Notes: generated by a model from the letters alone, not told the origin. A stretch of 64,000 nucleotides of DNA from Tanypteryx hageni (GCA_028673005.1 CM054117.1:32274561-32338560); one strand, 5' to 3'. Counted from the first letter of the stretch, positions 22,759 through 33,960 are shown. Numbers and translations: made by a program.

Positions 22759-23078
22759 CAGTGGGGGCCCAACCTTTTTACATGGCGGGCCGCATTCGTA
22801 GTTGAGAATGCTTCGGAGGGCCGCATTGGAAGTCACGAGAGCTTCGGCGAGCCGGATGAGTGTTTACATTAGAAGTTACCAAGAGATTCCATGGTCTCAT
22901 ATTAGCGAAAATCCAGTCTAAATAAATTACTAGTCTTAAAACCCCACCAGAAAAGGTTTTGAGGCAATAATTACACTGAAAAAATATGAAATTGTCTATA
23001 GCAAATTTTACCGATCACCTTTTCATCATAGCTTCGCGAGCCGCATTTGGCCCGCGGTCCGCTGGTTGGGGACCTCTG
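22759..23078. mobile_element. Charlie-like hAT MITE with perfect 8 bp TSD (320 bp)
   Basis: The left end is CAGTGGGGGCCCAACCTTTT. The right end, on the minus strand, is CAGAGGTCCCCAACCAGCGG. Inside both ends are GGCGGGCCGCA / GACCGCGGGCC words typical of Charlie/hAT elements ('GTCCCCAACC...CGCGGGCCGC'). The flanks are CTTTATAC on both sides (22751-22758 and 23079-23086), an exact 8 bp duplication that fits the nTnnnnAn preference of hAT. No transposase remains, so it is non-autonomous. Confidence 0.95.
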
Positions 23079-23086
23079 CTTTATAC

Positions 23087-23419
23087 CAATGAGTTACCTA
23101 TATCAATCTATTGGGTTAAAGACAAAAGTTTATCTTGTTGATTCGTCTTTTAAATTTATTCTTTTCGGCGTTTTCTTTACATGGTGACATTTCTAAACTC
23201 TTGGCTACTCCTTCCCCTAATCTGTCAATTCTCTTTAAACTTTTCTTAAACCCTCCGCCCTAAATATCTTCAAGTACCTAAATCTCAACTAGCGAGTTAT
23301 TTCACCCAAGTATTTCTCACCCTCATCCCTACCCTCGACCATTACCACGATCATTTCTCTTCACGAACCGAGTCTTTAATCTTGAAACTAAATCATTCAT
23401 TCCGACCATCCACTCAAAT
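23087..23419. other. Unique pyrimidine-leaning DNA
   Basis: No supported feature. Confidence 0.5.
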
Positions 23420-23605
23420 TTTCCGTCAAACCCATCGCTCCTATCCCTTCTTCCTGAACCCACCCATCTTCCACCCTCGTAATCTTTGACTTCTCTTTGC
23501 CCTCGACGCCCTTCCATCTCTTCTCCCTCCCCCTCCCCCCCAAATCCCCACCCCCTCTATTTCTTCCCCATTTCCCATTAACCAACTTGAACCCTTCCCC
23601 ACCTG
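23420..23605. repeat. C/CT-rich tract
   Basis: The plus strand is C-rich (CCCTCCCCCTCCCCCC at about 23526-23542). It is low complexity with possible i-motif/G4 potential. Antisense ORFs rich in G, R, E and K are artefacts. A small (TGTGAGACTA) triplet follows at about 23663-23690. Confidence 0.65.
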
Positions 23606-25060
23606 ATGACTAGGTCTTTTTTCCGACAGTGACGTCACTACCGGTCTTGATTACTATGGGACTGTGTGAGACTATGTGAGACTATGTGAACTCTCCACGG
23701 GAGGCTGTGACAATTGTGTTTGTCTCAGTCATTCATTCATGCGAATGGCTAATCTGTATCCGAAGGTTCCTGTTTACGGAGGCGGTTTTAGAATGGCAGG
23801 AGAAATGTCGGGAAGGTAATCGTTATTGCGGTGCTTACGTAGTCGCTTCTTAATCTATGACGGGTGCAGATTTCACCGAGGTGTCACTTGTATCAGCTCG
23901 TTACTGGTTTCCAAAAGTTTTTTTGTTGTCCACGAAAATGGAGAAGACGTGTGCGTCGCAACGTGTTTATTCGTTTTCTTCAGATTGCACTGAAGAGATG
24001 AGCTGATAAGAAAAAATAAATTTTATGAAAAATTATAGCAAGAAACCGAAACAAATTAACCTTTCATAATTTTTGATTGGTGCCACTAATAATTTTTAGA
24101 CAACGAAGAGACCGTTACGAGTCTTTAATATTTTAATAAAAGAAGATTAGTTGAAACATTCAAAGATCAACTTTCTACCGTTTATTTTTATAGGATAGAA
24201 AAATCGGCAATGAAACTTGCGTATGTTGCTGTGACAGAAAATTCCCTCGAAGCTAAAATGTGAAATAATATAAAACCATTTCCCATTAGCTCCGAAGGGT
24301 TAAAAACGCGCTTACTTTACCCAGTTTTCACAAATTCAAAAATTAGTTTGTTTTTGCGAAGAACTTGCGTATCTTTAATCATTCTTATAAACAATTCTTC
24401 CTGAAATAGTTCACTTATAAAAAGATAACTTATCTAACTTGCTTCAACTTAGGGGCAGCTACGGTGACCTAATTAACAAAATAAAAAAGGTATTGCAATT
24501 CCAACCAAAGCCAATGAGTTATTTTCAATAAAAACTCGAGCGATACTGAATGACCAATGCCACATTATCTTTGAAAAATTATTTCCTAAGAAAATCGTTC
24601 GCTATTCAAAATAAGACAGCTCTAGAAAGTCATTAACTATTATTCTTGAGTCAGAAAATCCGTACAATTACAAACATTTCTCACTAAATATATATCCATT
24701 GTAAAATATATTCAAATACAATTAGAAATTTAAATGTGGATTAAATTAATGTTAACTTCGAGCTTCTTAGGTGATGACTTTGTTTAACTTAAATAAAAGT
24801 AAACAGGTTTATTCCGCCTTTAAAACTATATTCGCTATAAGCAATATTTTTCCAATATAAAATATACCTGCATCCCAAAATCTACTGAGCATAAAGAGAC
24901 GGATTGGATAATGAAACTCCGCAAACTAAATGTTTATCTCACGTGTGTTTTTGCACGACGTCCTCAAACCCTCTCGAAACTTTATCAATTAAGATACAAG
25001 TAGCCAGCAGTCACTTTTCATCTTCCCCCGAGAGTTCAACCTAGGAGCCAATCGGCTACA
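23606..25060. other. AT-rich unique DNA, nothing recognised
   Basis: Apart from the short direct repeat near 23670, nothing is supported. Confidence 0.6.
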
Positions 25061-25800
25061 TCACGATAAACCATTGCGAGCAATCGACAGAGCGAGGGGT
25101 GGGCCTCTCGGCTGGGAGGAGAGGATGAGCGATGGTCGAAAAAAGCGCAGCATCATCCAACAAGCTCCCCTTTTTACATCGAGATACGCCCGATCCTCAA
25201 TCCCCTTACCCCTCCCACTTCGACTCTCACCCGTTACGGTATACCCCTTCCTTTTACGAGCGCCAAAACCGCCCACCAAATAAAACACACCGAAAGAGAA
25301 GCGAACCCTATCCTCACTCCCACCTCGGCCCGCCTTCCCCATCCACTCACCAAACTCCTCTCCGCGCGAGCACAACACCCGCACTACCCAATTATTATCG
25401 AGTGGGTTTTGTGATTCGTTGTCTTCCCCGCAACCTCCCCCTCCCCATCTGGCGGAGGTGGTAAGAGGTTTGATTTTGGGAGGAGGTCGGCGTTCGGAGT
25501 GAGGGGGGAGGGGGGAGGGGAGAAGATGGTGGCGATCCGGCTAGGTGATTTATGCGCCATTTCTCGTCTCACCTGAGGGAAGATCGAGGCGGAGGATAGA
25601 GTATGGGGCGAAATGGTCGAAAGGGATAACTCCCCCCTTTCTCTTTCCCTTTCGCTGTATCTCTCCAGTCCCATCTCGTTCTAAAAGTACGATTCGAATA
25701 TCGTTGCACCTGAATCGTGTTTTGAAAATAGAGAAAGAGCGAATGCGACGGAATCAGAATTGAAACGACGCTCAAAAGTCGTTTCCAATTTCTTCCGTAC
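25061..25800. repeat. GC-rich region with C and G tracts
   Basis: C-rich words dominate 25185-25345, and a G tract (GGGGGGAGGGGGGAGGGG) lies at 25502-25519. ORFs on both strands are proline/arginine-rich shadows. It may be regulatory, but no specific site is convincing. Confidence 0.45.
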
Positions 25801-26370
25801 CCTTCAGCGGGATCGGAGAGAAATTAACGCGACCACGAACGAGCCGAAAATAGTTTCTTTTGGCGTGAAAGAAATATTTTTGTCGCCTTTAAGACCGTTC
25901 ACCCTTGCTGTACCCGTGAGATTCTGATTTTATTTTTCTTTTTGATTTCGTTTAACCCTGTTAGAATTTTATTTTCGTGTTTTTGTTAAAGAAAGGGAGC
26001 AATAAGAGTACGCTTGTTTTTATTACTTGTCTGATTATTTCTGTTTAGAGTAAGAACGCTTCGATTTTGTGACCGAAATTCATTACATTTTCTGTCCAAG
26101 CTCCAACTAATTGCAGCAGATCAATAGAGACGCATGGTGGATGAAAACTGGCGTATACCTACAATCCCTAGTGATTACAAAATATGCTACGAGAAATAGT
26201 TAAATTACTCGATTTATGGAAAAATTTCGACCCGAAGAAAACTAACAGGAGTCACGCGGGAATTTAGCACGGGTACGAACAAATACGTGACCAGCTCGTT
26301 TACGCAGAGGAAAACGAAACCGCGAAATTCTCGAGCGACCTCGCTGATTCAGATAATATGCGACGCATAT
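25801..26370. other. Unique DNA, nothing recognised
   Basis: No supported feature. Confidence 0.5.
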
Positions 26371-26447
26371 GCCGCGAACGAGATTCGAACCGACGATCGC
26401 GGAGACAGATAAGGACGTCCCACCCTATCCTGACTAGGTTAGGCATC
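26371..26447 (-). repeat. Degenerate tRNA-derived SINE head
   Basis: On the minus strand an A-box-like TAGTCAGGATAGGG is followed about 30 nt later by GGTTCGAATC (complement of 26382-26391), the pol III B box. The T-stem pairing is poor, so this is a SINE head or tRNA pseudogene, not a functional tRNA. Confidence 0.5.
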
Positions 26448-27170
26448 GAAAAAAATAGTTATGGTCTCGTGCTTTTGGAACGGGAACAAAAAAACGGCCA
26501 TTTTAATATATTTCTCACGTGAAAAGTTAATAAATCGACAGTAAAATATGACCTCCACAACTGCCGGACGTTGATAAGTGAGGGTGAAACTGCGAAGGAT
26601 CTCGACTCGTGAGTCGCATTGTGGTTCGAGGAGGAAAATTGTGAAACTAACTTCTTTTTTTTATATACGGATGCCTCAAGGAAACGCAGGAGCCACTAGA
26701 CTTAGATACGTTAACGGGTGATAAAAAGATCGAATGAAACCAGGGGCAAGAACATTAAACGCCTTCATCCCTTTGACTCCTCTTTCGAAGCTGCTGTAAA
26801 ATAAACCGTATTCAAAGAATTATCGCGTGTGAGACGAACTGCGGAGATGCAGACCACGTAGATGCATTTTTTTTTCAAGAATTATTTTCTTACCGAAAAA
26901 CAATTTGCCTTCCAAGGGCATGTGGCTCTGGAATGGAAAGCATAACACACACATTGTCAAGTTTCTCTATGGCAGTGAAATTTTTTCGGTTTCATCTTCT
27001 AATGGCTACTTAAACAACGAGGAAAAATCTGTGCTTAAACTCGAGCCAAAGTTTAATTTTCATCTGGAGAATTGTCAATCCAAAGGTTAACCAAGTCTAA
27101 CTTTGACTACCATTTTGTCTTTCAAATACTCAATGAAAAAATAATTTTGCATTGCCTTAGCCTAAAATAA
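26448..27170. other. Unique DNA, nothing recognised
   Basis: No supported feature. Confidence 0.55.
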
Positions 27171-27174
27171 AGCT

Positions 27175-27379
27175 TGTAACGAGACCAGACCGATGGCGGA
27201 CTTTGCTGTTCATTTTATTTTGTTTTTGCGCGCAGCCGGCAGGGTGCGCGTCAGTTCTCTCCTCTCTTGTGGAAGCTTACGTAGTGTAGTGTGCGCCCCA
27301 GGCGATTAAAGGTGTTTGTGTTTTTACGTGTAACTTTCATTTGTGCCCTTTCCTCTCCGAGAAACCCTAGCCCGTCACA
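27175..27379 (+). mobile_element. Solo LTR (Ty3/gypsy-like), 205 bp
   Basis: It begins TGTAACGAGACC and ends CCCGTCACA, giving TG...CA ends with a short inverted repeat (TGTAACG / TGTGACG). It is flanked on both sides by AGCT (27171-27174 and 27380-27383), a 4 bp target duplication as for Ty3/gypsy integrases. Internally there is a GC-rich middle and an ATTAAA poly(A)-signal-like word near 27306. No internal gag/pol sequence is adjacent, so it is a solo LTR left by LTR-LTR recombination. Confidence 0.8.
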
Positions 27380-27383
27380 AGCT

Positions 27384-28088
27384 TAATTTTAGCTTATCCA
27401 ATAAAACTGGATATTTGTGTTTGCAATGGTGCAACATAAAATTTATTTTTCTATTTATAAAACAGGCATAACCTAAATTCAAATGTAAAATTGATAAAAC
27501 AGCTTTAAAATAGTTCAGATGCATGAATAAACGAAATACAACACACTTTATAAGCTTTTCGTTAAATTCGCTTGGTTCCTATATATACACACGTTGGTTT
27601 ATGTATTCAAACTCAAAAGAATGCATAATTACTAAGCAGGGATACTCCGAGGCTAGAAGTGGTCTTCAACAAAGTTGTTCTCGGCAAAGAGATCTCTCTA
27701 TAGGGCCCCTTTATGAATTTCAGTTGAAACGCTCTAGTGTTTCCTAGTAACAAATGCCTATTTTGTCTCTCCAGAAAAGTAGCTCCTGGATAAAAGACCT
27801 TTCTATTGGATATTTGATACCTTGAATTTGACTTTGATGTTAAAAATGCAATGTGGCATGAAATTCATCGATAAATGTAATTAAAATATTCGTCAGGCAA
27901 AAATCATTTTGGATTATTTTAAACTCAACTCTTAGGACAAAAAATTTTGCGTTTTTCGGAAAACCCCTTTTCTATTATTGTTTGATATTAAAACAGTTTC
28001 GATGGACTAATAATAAAAACGATAAACCTTTAAACACAAACAACTCTCTCAATAAAGTGTTACAATAATATAACAATGATAAGAGATG
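27384..28088. other. AT-rich unique DNA, nothing recognised
   Basis: Short ORFs only. Confidence 0.55.
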
Positions 28089-28165
28089 TGCCTTCTGCCG
28101 GATTTGAACCTGTGACTCTAGCATTGGAAGCCACACACCATCCCGCCATCAAGCCCGGAACTAGC
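28089..28165 (-). repeat. tRNA-like SINE head (family B)
   Basis: Read on the minus strand, GGATGGTGTGTGGCTTCC leads to AATGCTAGAGTC and the B box GGTTCAAATCC (complement of 28100-28110). The block TGGCTTCCAATGCTAGAGTC is identical in the copy at 46776-46860, which shows a repeat family rather than a tRNA gene. Confidence 0.75.
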
Positions 28166-28435
28166 TTTTCCTTACTCGAAATATAAATCTCGACATAAAA
28201 AACTGACAAGGCACTTTTATAGGCTTATACTGCTCTATCATAAGAACGAAACTAGCACAACAAACGGATCATAACATGACCTTTCTTCGCCCCTTTGGGT
28301 AAGCTATATAAACAAACCCGTTTCAATCCGGTCTCTCATGCAATCTGACCCTTTCGGTGACAATAAGTTTTCTTTGATTCGTATTTCCATTTTTCTCTGA
28401 TCGTCCATCCAAAACATTTCGAGAAAAAAATCACT
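28166..28435. other. Unique DNA, nothing recognised
   Basis: No supported feature. It may hold the body or tail of the adjacent SINE. Confidence 0.4.
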
Positions 28436-28439
28436 TCGA

Positions 28440-28830
28440 TAGTCCGTCGAGCCTTATGGCAAGATTCCGCTCAACGGATTTCCTTCTAAGGGCGGCTTTT
28501 TCTGAGAAGCATTTTTTTCCCCGGCGCGGCGCGCCCATCTCTTACTTTTCGACCATTCTATATTCCCGACGAGCGCGCGAAGACTCCACTTGGAGGGGCG
28601 GGAATGAAAATCGCGACTTAATCTCGCTCTCTCTAGGCAGTGGGACGTTTTCGGGAAGAATGCCAGACGCAGCCCTCAAAAGAGGTTTGCCCTTAACTCC
28701 TCCATAGCAACCCCAGCCGACTGGTAAACAGCCCTATGCAAATCTCTTCTCCGACGCCTCTCGCGGGGCGTGCGCCGGGAGAACTCGTTGCCGTTTTTCG
28801 TACCTCAGACTCGTGCCTTATTCCATCTGA
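28440..28830. promoter_or_regulatory. CpG-rich patch with RFX half-site
   Basis: Contains GGCGCGGCGCGCCC (about 28522-28535), GAGCGCGCGAAG, a GGGGCGGG Sp/KLF-type box (about 28595) and CCATAGCAAC (28702-28711), a strong RFX half-site. It is dense in CpG compared with its surroundings. The open frame at 28456-28707 (+) has no recognisable domain. It may be a promoter or enhancer, but no transcript can be tied to it. Confidence 0.35.
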
Positions 28831-28835
28831 ACCCT

Positions 28836-28960
28836 TTTACTTTCTCATATACCTAGTATGTAGAGAAAGTATTGTAATCGCGAAAAAATTCGACAGAGAT
28901 TTTTACGGAAATGCACGTTTAGGGGTCCCCTAGTCCAAAAAATGGTCTGTGCGCGCGGCT
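28836..28960 (-). mobile_element. RTE-like LINE 3' tail fragment
   Basis: The segment carries ATACCTAGTATGTAGAGAAAGTA, ATTGTAATCGCGAAAAA, GAAATGCACGTTTAGGGGTC and CTGTGCGCG in order. This order matches the inverse of the fragment at 34945-35195 (GTGTCTGTGTG / CCTCAAAACGTG / GAGAAAGTAAA). It fits a widespread RTE/non-LTR tail known from insects ('tttCGACGAAATT...ACGTTTTGAGGTCCCC...TGTCTGTGTG'). No reverse transcriptase sequence remains. Confidence 0.55.
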
Positions 28961-29044
28961 ATAAAGCCTAAAAGGCTCGACGAAACTAAATGATATTGTG
29001 TACTTAGGCAAACTGTTACCCAGGATAGAAGTTATGAGGAGATG
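28961..29044. other. Unique spacer
   Basis: Nothing recognised. Confidence 0.5.
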
Positions 29045-29182
29045 AACGATATAGCCCAACAATTAATGGTAGTTTATTCTTGTTGAATTAAAAAAATTGT
29101 CGATTTATTCAAAAGTGGCTCTATCGATTTTGATTAAAATTAACACAGTTATAGAGCCATAGATTTCTCATAAAATAACTAC
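29045..29182 (-). repeat. Unnamed dispersed repeat R14, inverted copy
   Basis: On this strand the order is GATAT, TTAATGGTAGTTTATTCTTG, TTTATTCAAAAGTGGCTCTA, TTTTGATTAAAATTAACAC, TAGAGCC. It is the inverse complement order of the copies at 14314 and 14643. A third, shorter copy in the other orientation shows that the unit is dispersed and not only a local duplication. Confidence 0.65.
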
Positions 29183-30060
29183 ATAACGTCCGGCGACATT
29201 ATCGTATATCGATTTTTACGTCCATTTCTCACCAGGTCTCTCAAAAATCTTTATTCAGCAATGATGCATTTATGGCTTCGCCAATCCACATAATACTTGA
29301 TATTTATATATGGAATAACTACTGCTACATACGAATATTTATCAAGTTTGATTTTTACATAATCGACGTAATCAATATATTAATACCGTTTACGTTCAGA
29401 AAACATTTTCAGCGGTTTTGTTGTTTTTGTGGCAGTATGAGTTCCTTCCAGTCAGGAAAGAGTGCAATTAGATCAGACGCATACGTATACGATAAAGTTT
29501 GTGAAATGTGCATTTTATATATTTTTAATAACTTTTATATTAAATTACCTACTATAGTTAAATATATGCACATGTATTAATGCTTTCATCCATCCGAAGG
29601 CTTAGCATTAAAAAGCAACAATAAGTTACTCAGAAAACCCTTTGCCGCCTTTGGGACTCGCTCCCAGCACTCTTGGTTCTTGACTCCGCCACCTTGAGTT
29701 CGCCACCTTACTCCCCTCTTAAGAGTCTGAGAATTAGCATTGATATTTATTTTAGCAAAACGGAAATTTTTCTTGCGTGCTTTTTTTAAATAGGTTATTA
29801 AAGTATGATAGAGCTGAGCTGCCGCCTCTAGATTTTTACTATTCTACGGACAAAGGAGAAAATATTTCGCTTAACATAAGAGTTATTCTTAAAAACATCG
29901 TTTTTCCTTCCCATTATCCTCTGCACTTCGAATGAGCCTTTTCTAGAGAGAGGACGTTCCTCACTCGAAAGCTGTCCGGTTCAACTGCCGTCACTTCCAC
30001 GTCGCGGGGCGCCATATATAATTACCCCGTTCGTCCGCGTATGTCATCCCCTCTCTCTTA
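29183..30060. other. Unique DNA, nothing recognised
   Basis: An AT-rich ORF at 29272-29580 has no domain. No repeat match was seen. Confidence 0.5.
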
Positions 30061-30061
30061 G

Positions 30062-30432
30062 GTGAGTCGGTGGTGTAGTGGTTCGAGTGTTGCCCCCCCC
30101 CCCCCCCGTACGATCTGCAAAAGCGACACCCGGTTCGAATCCTTATGAGGATTTTTCCGAGGACGCTCCAGCCCCCTATTTGTGTACGATGATACTAAGG
30201 TGACGAGGAATAGCCAATGAGAAAACGATAACCTGAGGAGGGCGCGCAAATCAACACTCCGTCCTTCGGAAGGGACGATAAGCAGTTGGCCCCCCTGGTG
30301 TTCTTCGAAAGAGCAGGCTAATGCCGGCACCTGGTTTCCCCTCCTCCCTTCCTATCTGGCTATTCATTGCAATGCCTCTTAAAATACCCACAGTGCGTAG
30401 CAAGAGGTGAATCAGCTGGGTGTAAGAACGCA
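30062..30432 (+). mobile_element. tRNA-derived SINE, near full length (family A)
   Basis: The pol III A box (TGGTGTAGTGG, about 30070) and B box GGTTCGAATCC (30132-30142) lie at tRNA spacing, stretched by a run of 15 C in the anticodon region. The body contains AAGAGCAGGCTAATGCCGGC (30309-30328), which recurs at 48247-48310. The 3' tail (GCTATTCATTGCAATGCCTC ... GAATCAGCTGG) recurs, diverged, at 7202-7303 and 35502-35606. Head, central domain and tail together make this the reference copy in the window. It has no coding capacity. Confidence 0.8.
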
Positions 30433-30534
30433 AGATAGTACCCCTCCCCTTTTTTTAGTTTCTATGGTAGTTTTAAAAAAAATGTCTCGGTTGGATTTTT
30501 TACCATCTCGCTGCCGCGGTCGATCTCCTACGGC

Positions 30535-30937
30535 TAGGGATACGATATCGAAACGAAAGTATCGATACCGTAATCATATGATGTATCGAATGAAAAGTAT
30601 CGACACCACAAAAGTATCGGGCTGAAAGTACCGATGTCACTAGAAAATCGAAAGAAAAGAATCGAGTACAAAAGTACTTGGTATCGAAAGGAAATTACCG
30701 ATGTGAGTAAAGTATCGATACTTTTTTCGTATCTAAGGATACGAAATCGAAACGGAAGTATCGATACCTTACTCATATGTTGTGTCGAATGAAAAGTATC
30801 TATACCACAAAAGTATCGGACCGAAAGTACCGAGATCGCTAGAACATCGAAAGAAAAAAAATCGAGTACAAAAGTACTTGGTATCGAAAGGAAATCACCG
30901 ATATGAGTAAAGTATCGATACTTTTTTCGTATCCCTA
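30535..30937. mobile_element. Dimeric hAT-like TIR element rich in TATCGATA motifs
   Basis: The ends are TAGGGATACGA (30535-30545) and TCGTATCCCTA (30927-30937), exact inverse complements. They are flanked by CCTACGGC on both sides (30527-30534 and 30938-30945), a perfect 8 bp duplication as in hAT elements. The interior is two head-to-tail units of about 200 bp that meet at TCGTATCTAAGGATACGA (about 30727-30744), where degenerate inner ends abut. Each unit has GTATCGATAC near both of its ends and many TATCG words. There is no ORF, so it must be mobilised in trans, if at all. Confidence 0.9.
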
Positions 30938-30945
30938 CCTACGGC

Positions 30946-33189
30946 CTACTTGGCGTTTAACCTTCATCTTCGTTTTTCCATCTCGGCTCTGCGTTCTATT
31001 CGTTTTTGACGAGTTGTTCAGAGACGTTTCCAATTAAGCGAGAGGCGTTCACGCGAGTCGATTTCCCTCGCCGCAGACATTTCTGTATCTAACGTCAATC
31101 GTTTTTTTTTAACGCGTCAACGCCACTTTATTTTACTCGAGTATCGCGACACGTTTTAGCCAACTTGTTGCTTCATTACCTTATTAACCTTCAACCGCGA
31201 AGAAACGGGAGCTTTATATTTCAATCGAAAAGGTTAATTTCGCCGTTTACTGCGCACTAAAGGCGTAAAAAATAAGATTTAGATTTAACGGTAGCGACGG
31301 ATGACAAAGTATCGCTAAACATGTCGTATTTTTTTATTCTTTTGCGGTTAAACATTTACTCGGCGTAAATACGCAATTTATTCTGATTATTATACAAATG
31401 ATCGGTTACTTAATAGCCCAGAAATTTAGTTTGGGAAGAGGATGGCAAATATTTCAGCACATTATTGTCCGAGCACTTGTTTATTGCTTTCTCTGCGAGA
31501 ACCTTCGTGTAATGAAGGAAGATAATGAATAAGGTAGTGATTCTAATTTGGACGCCACCTAATTTCCATCTGACGCTAGCATATTCTATGCTTTTGTTAA
31601 GATTATCTGCGATCTTGGAGGGGAGGAGCTAATGTTCGGTTGTCCCCCTCTCCTGGCTGCAACACTGCCCTATAGTTTACAGAACCTTCTTTTATTGGGT
31701 CGACTCCAGTCAATCAAAAATTCGAACTATTTATCCATCGCATAAACATTTGTTTGGTTAGTTTACAAAAGAGAGTATAGATAAACAGAGGACAACACAC
31801 TCTCCGGAACCGCTTCACTAAGCTCTTCTATTTCGAGAAAAGTAAACACTCCAGTCTTTTTTTATCGGCCTACACTCCTCCCGAAATAAAAAGAGCATCG
31901 AAACAAATGATAAAACCACATAAAACTTCCACTCTAACCTCTCAACTCCTCTTCTAATGTATCTGTGCGTTTTTTTTTTCCAAGACTCCAAACCCTTTCA
32001 ACGCATTACTCAGTTTTCATCCCATGTCAATGATTAATCTCCATACTCTCTTTCTCTCTCGTCTACTCCCTTCATGTCTCCTCCTCTCCCCCGAAACCGC
32101 TCTTTTGATGCACGTTAACCCTCACTTATGTGACTCATCAATTCAGTTCGTTTTTTTTTCATTTTACTCTTTTTTTTATCTTCCGCCCTCCTCCATATAT
32201 CCCACCGCTAGCGATAAATTCCGCTTCTTTTTGTGCCGCTCGAGACCTTTATTATTGTCATGCCGGAGAGAGAAGGAAGTGAGGGAAATTAAACGAGGAA
32301 TCAAGAGGAAATAATGGGCGCTAATAATTCGCTCGTAAAAATGTGCTTATAGTAAAATGCAATGCTAGAATATTTCTTTCCTCTAAGTGATGCGGCTTTT
32401 CTCCGAAGGACTCAATATTTCTCGCAGCGTTTAATAGTAATTTTAATGATAAAATAACTACTCTAGCCAAAGAGATAAAAAATGCTACACCGACCCATCC
32501 AGTCGACCATTAGCAAAAAGGGATTGTAATGGTTCACGATAAAAACTAATAATTGAGACTGTTTAATAGTTAATATCAATCTACAGGGAATTCCAAGAAA
32601 ATCAATAAGGAAATTACAAGCTTTTTCAGATATGATAAGACAAACTAATTAAGATTATCAATAGATTGTAGGTGTGGTGAAAGGACGCCCCCTGCCATAC
32701 GCTCCCGTCGGCTTGAATGCTATTTATGCAAATTTAAAATTAAATAAACTTAACAATGCGATTTGTGTACCTATTAGAATGGAAGCTTAATTCTGTATAA
32801 TATTTTTGCTGCGTAGGACGCTCCCAATCTCCGCACTTCAATCTCAAAACTACGATATTCCAATATTACATTGTTTCTTTCGGTCATTGAATATTTTAAT
32901 GTCCCAAATACTTTGCTTACAGGATATATTGCTTACACAGACACAATGTTTTCAATATTTATTTATTAATCTCCGAAATATTAACCACATAAAATTAATG
33001 CATAAAACTGTGGTTCTTTTCAATATAAATTTGTCATAAAAGTTTTTGCTATTTAAGTTATATTTTTTCTGTACAATGAATTACCGTCGCCTTATATTTT
33101 CCCAAACAAATCGTCATCCCTCCTTGCAAATAGTTACTCCTCACACGTGCGTGACTCACCAACTAACCTTCCAATAGTAACCCTTTGAT
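30946..33189. other. Unique DNA, mostly AT-rich
   Basis: GC-moderate at 30950-31260, then AT-rich with a CT-leaning stretch at about 31980-32110. The ORFs have no domains. No repeat match was found. Confidence 0.55.
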
Positions 33190-33540
33190 CTCCTTACATC
33201 CCTTTGTCTTTTTTTTCGCCATCTTCCGTCCCCTTTCCTCCTCCATGACTCCTCTCTCTTGTAAGTATATACTTCCCGACCTCTCTTAAGTCACTACCCT
33301 TCTTGACCCCTTGCACTTTCCCTCCCATTCTCCTTCCTCTTTCTCACTCCACAATCTTTTTCCCTTCTCTATACGTAGCCTTAATGTTTACCCCCTTTCA
33401 CCCATCCTAACCTTTCCTCCTCTCTTCCTGTCCCTCCGCCTCGTCGTACCGTTTCTACTCTCTCTTCCCCCTCTTTCTTTTCACCCCTTCGCGCTGTATA
33501 AGGACCGCGGAGCATCTCTCTCTCTCTCTTTTTCTCTTCT
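33190..33540. repeat. CT-rich pyrimidine tract
   Basis: The plus strand is dominated by CCTTT, CTCCT and CTCTCTCTCT (about 33515-33530). It is followed within about 50 bp by a purine-rich tract, so the strand bias flips at about 33.56 kb. Confidence 0.7.
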
Positions 33541-33589
33541 GGACGCTACCCTGGTTAGGCGGTGGGAGTTTAGTAGGAATAGGAAAAAA

Positions 33590-33960
33590 GAATAGGGAGG
33601 GAGAGAAGGAGGTGACAAGGAGTACATGTGGAGAAAAAAGGAACAAAATAGAAGGATTGGAGGAGAAGGGAGTTGGTTGGAGAAGAGGTTTAGAATGCAG
33701 AGGTAAAAGAAGAAGAGAATTGGTAAGTCCCCTGAGTTAGTTGGACTGTAAAAGGGATGGTTAAAGATAGGGAAAAGGATAGAAAGAGGTGTAGGGAATG
33801 GGGGGGAGGGTTAGGTCGGATGGGGAGAATCTATCTTGCACCCCTCCCATGTAACTTTGGCTGGGAGAGAAAGAACGAGTTTCCGAGACGAGAGAGAAAG
33901 AGAGAGGTTGTAGAGAAAGCTGAAGGAAGAGAAAGACGGTAAAGATGGGGAAGCAACGGG
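33590..33960. repeat. GA-rich purine tract
   Basis: The plus strand is made of GGAGAAG, GAGGT and GAAAGAGAG words. Together with the preceding pyrimidine tract it forms an inverted-bias pair capable of partial long-range pairing. Confidence 0.7.

Noticed and set aside
28456..28707. 83-codon ORF in a CpG patch
   Set aside because: Arginine/serine-rich peptide expected from CpG-rich DNA; no homologous family recognised.
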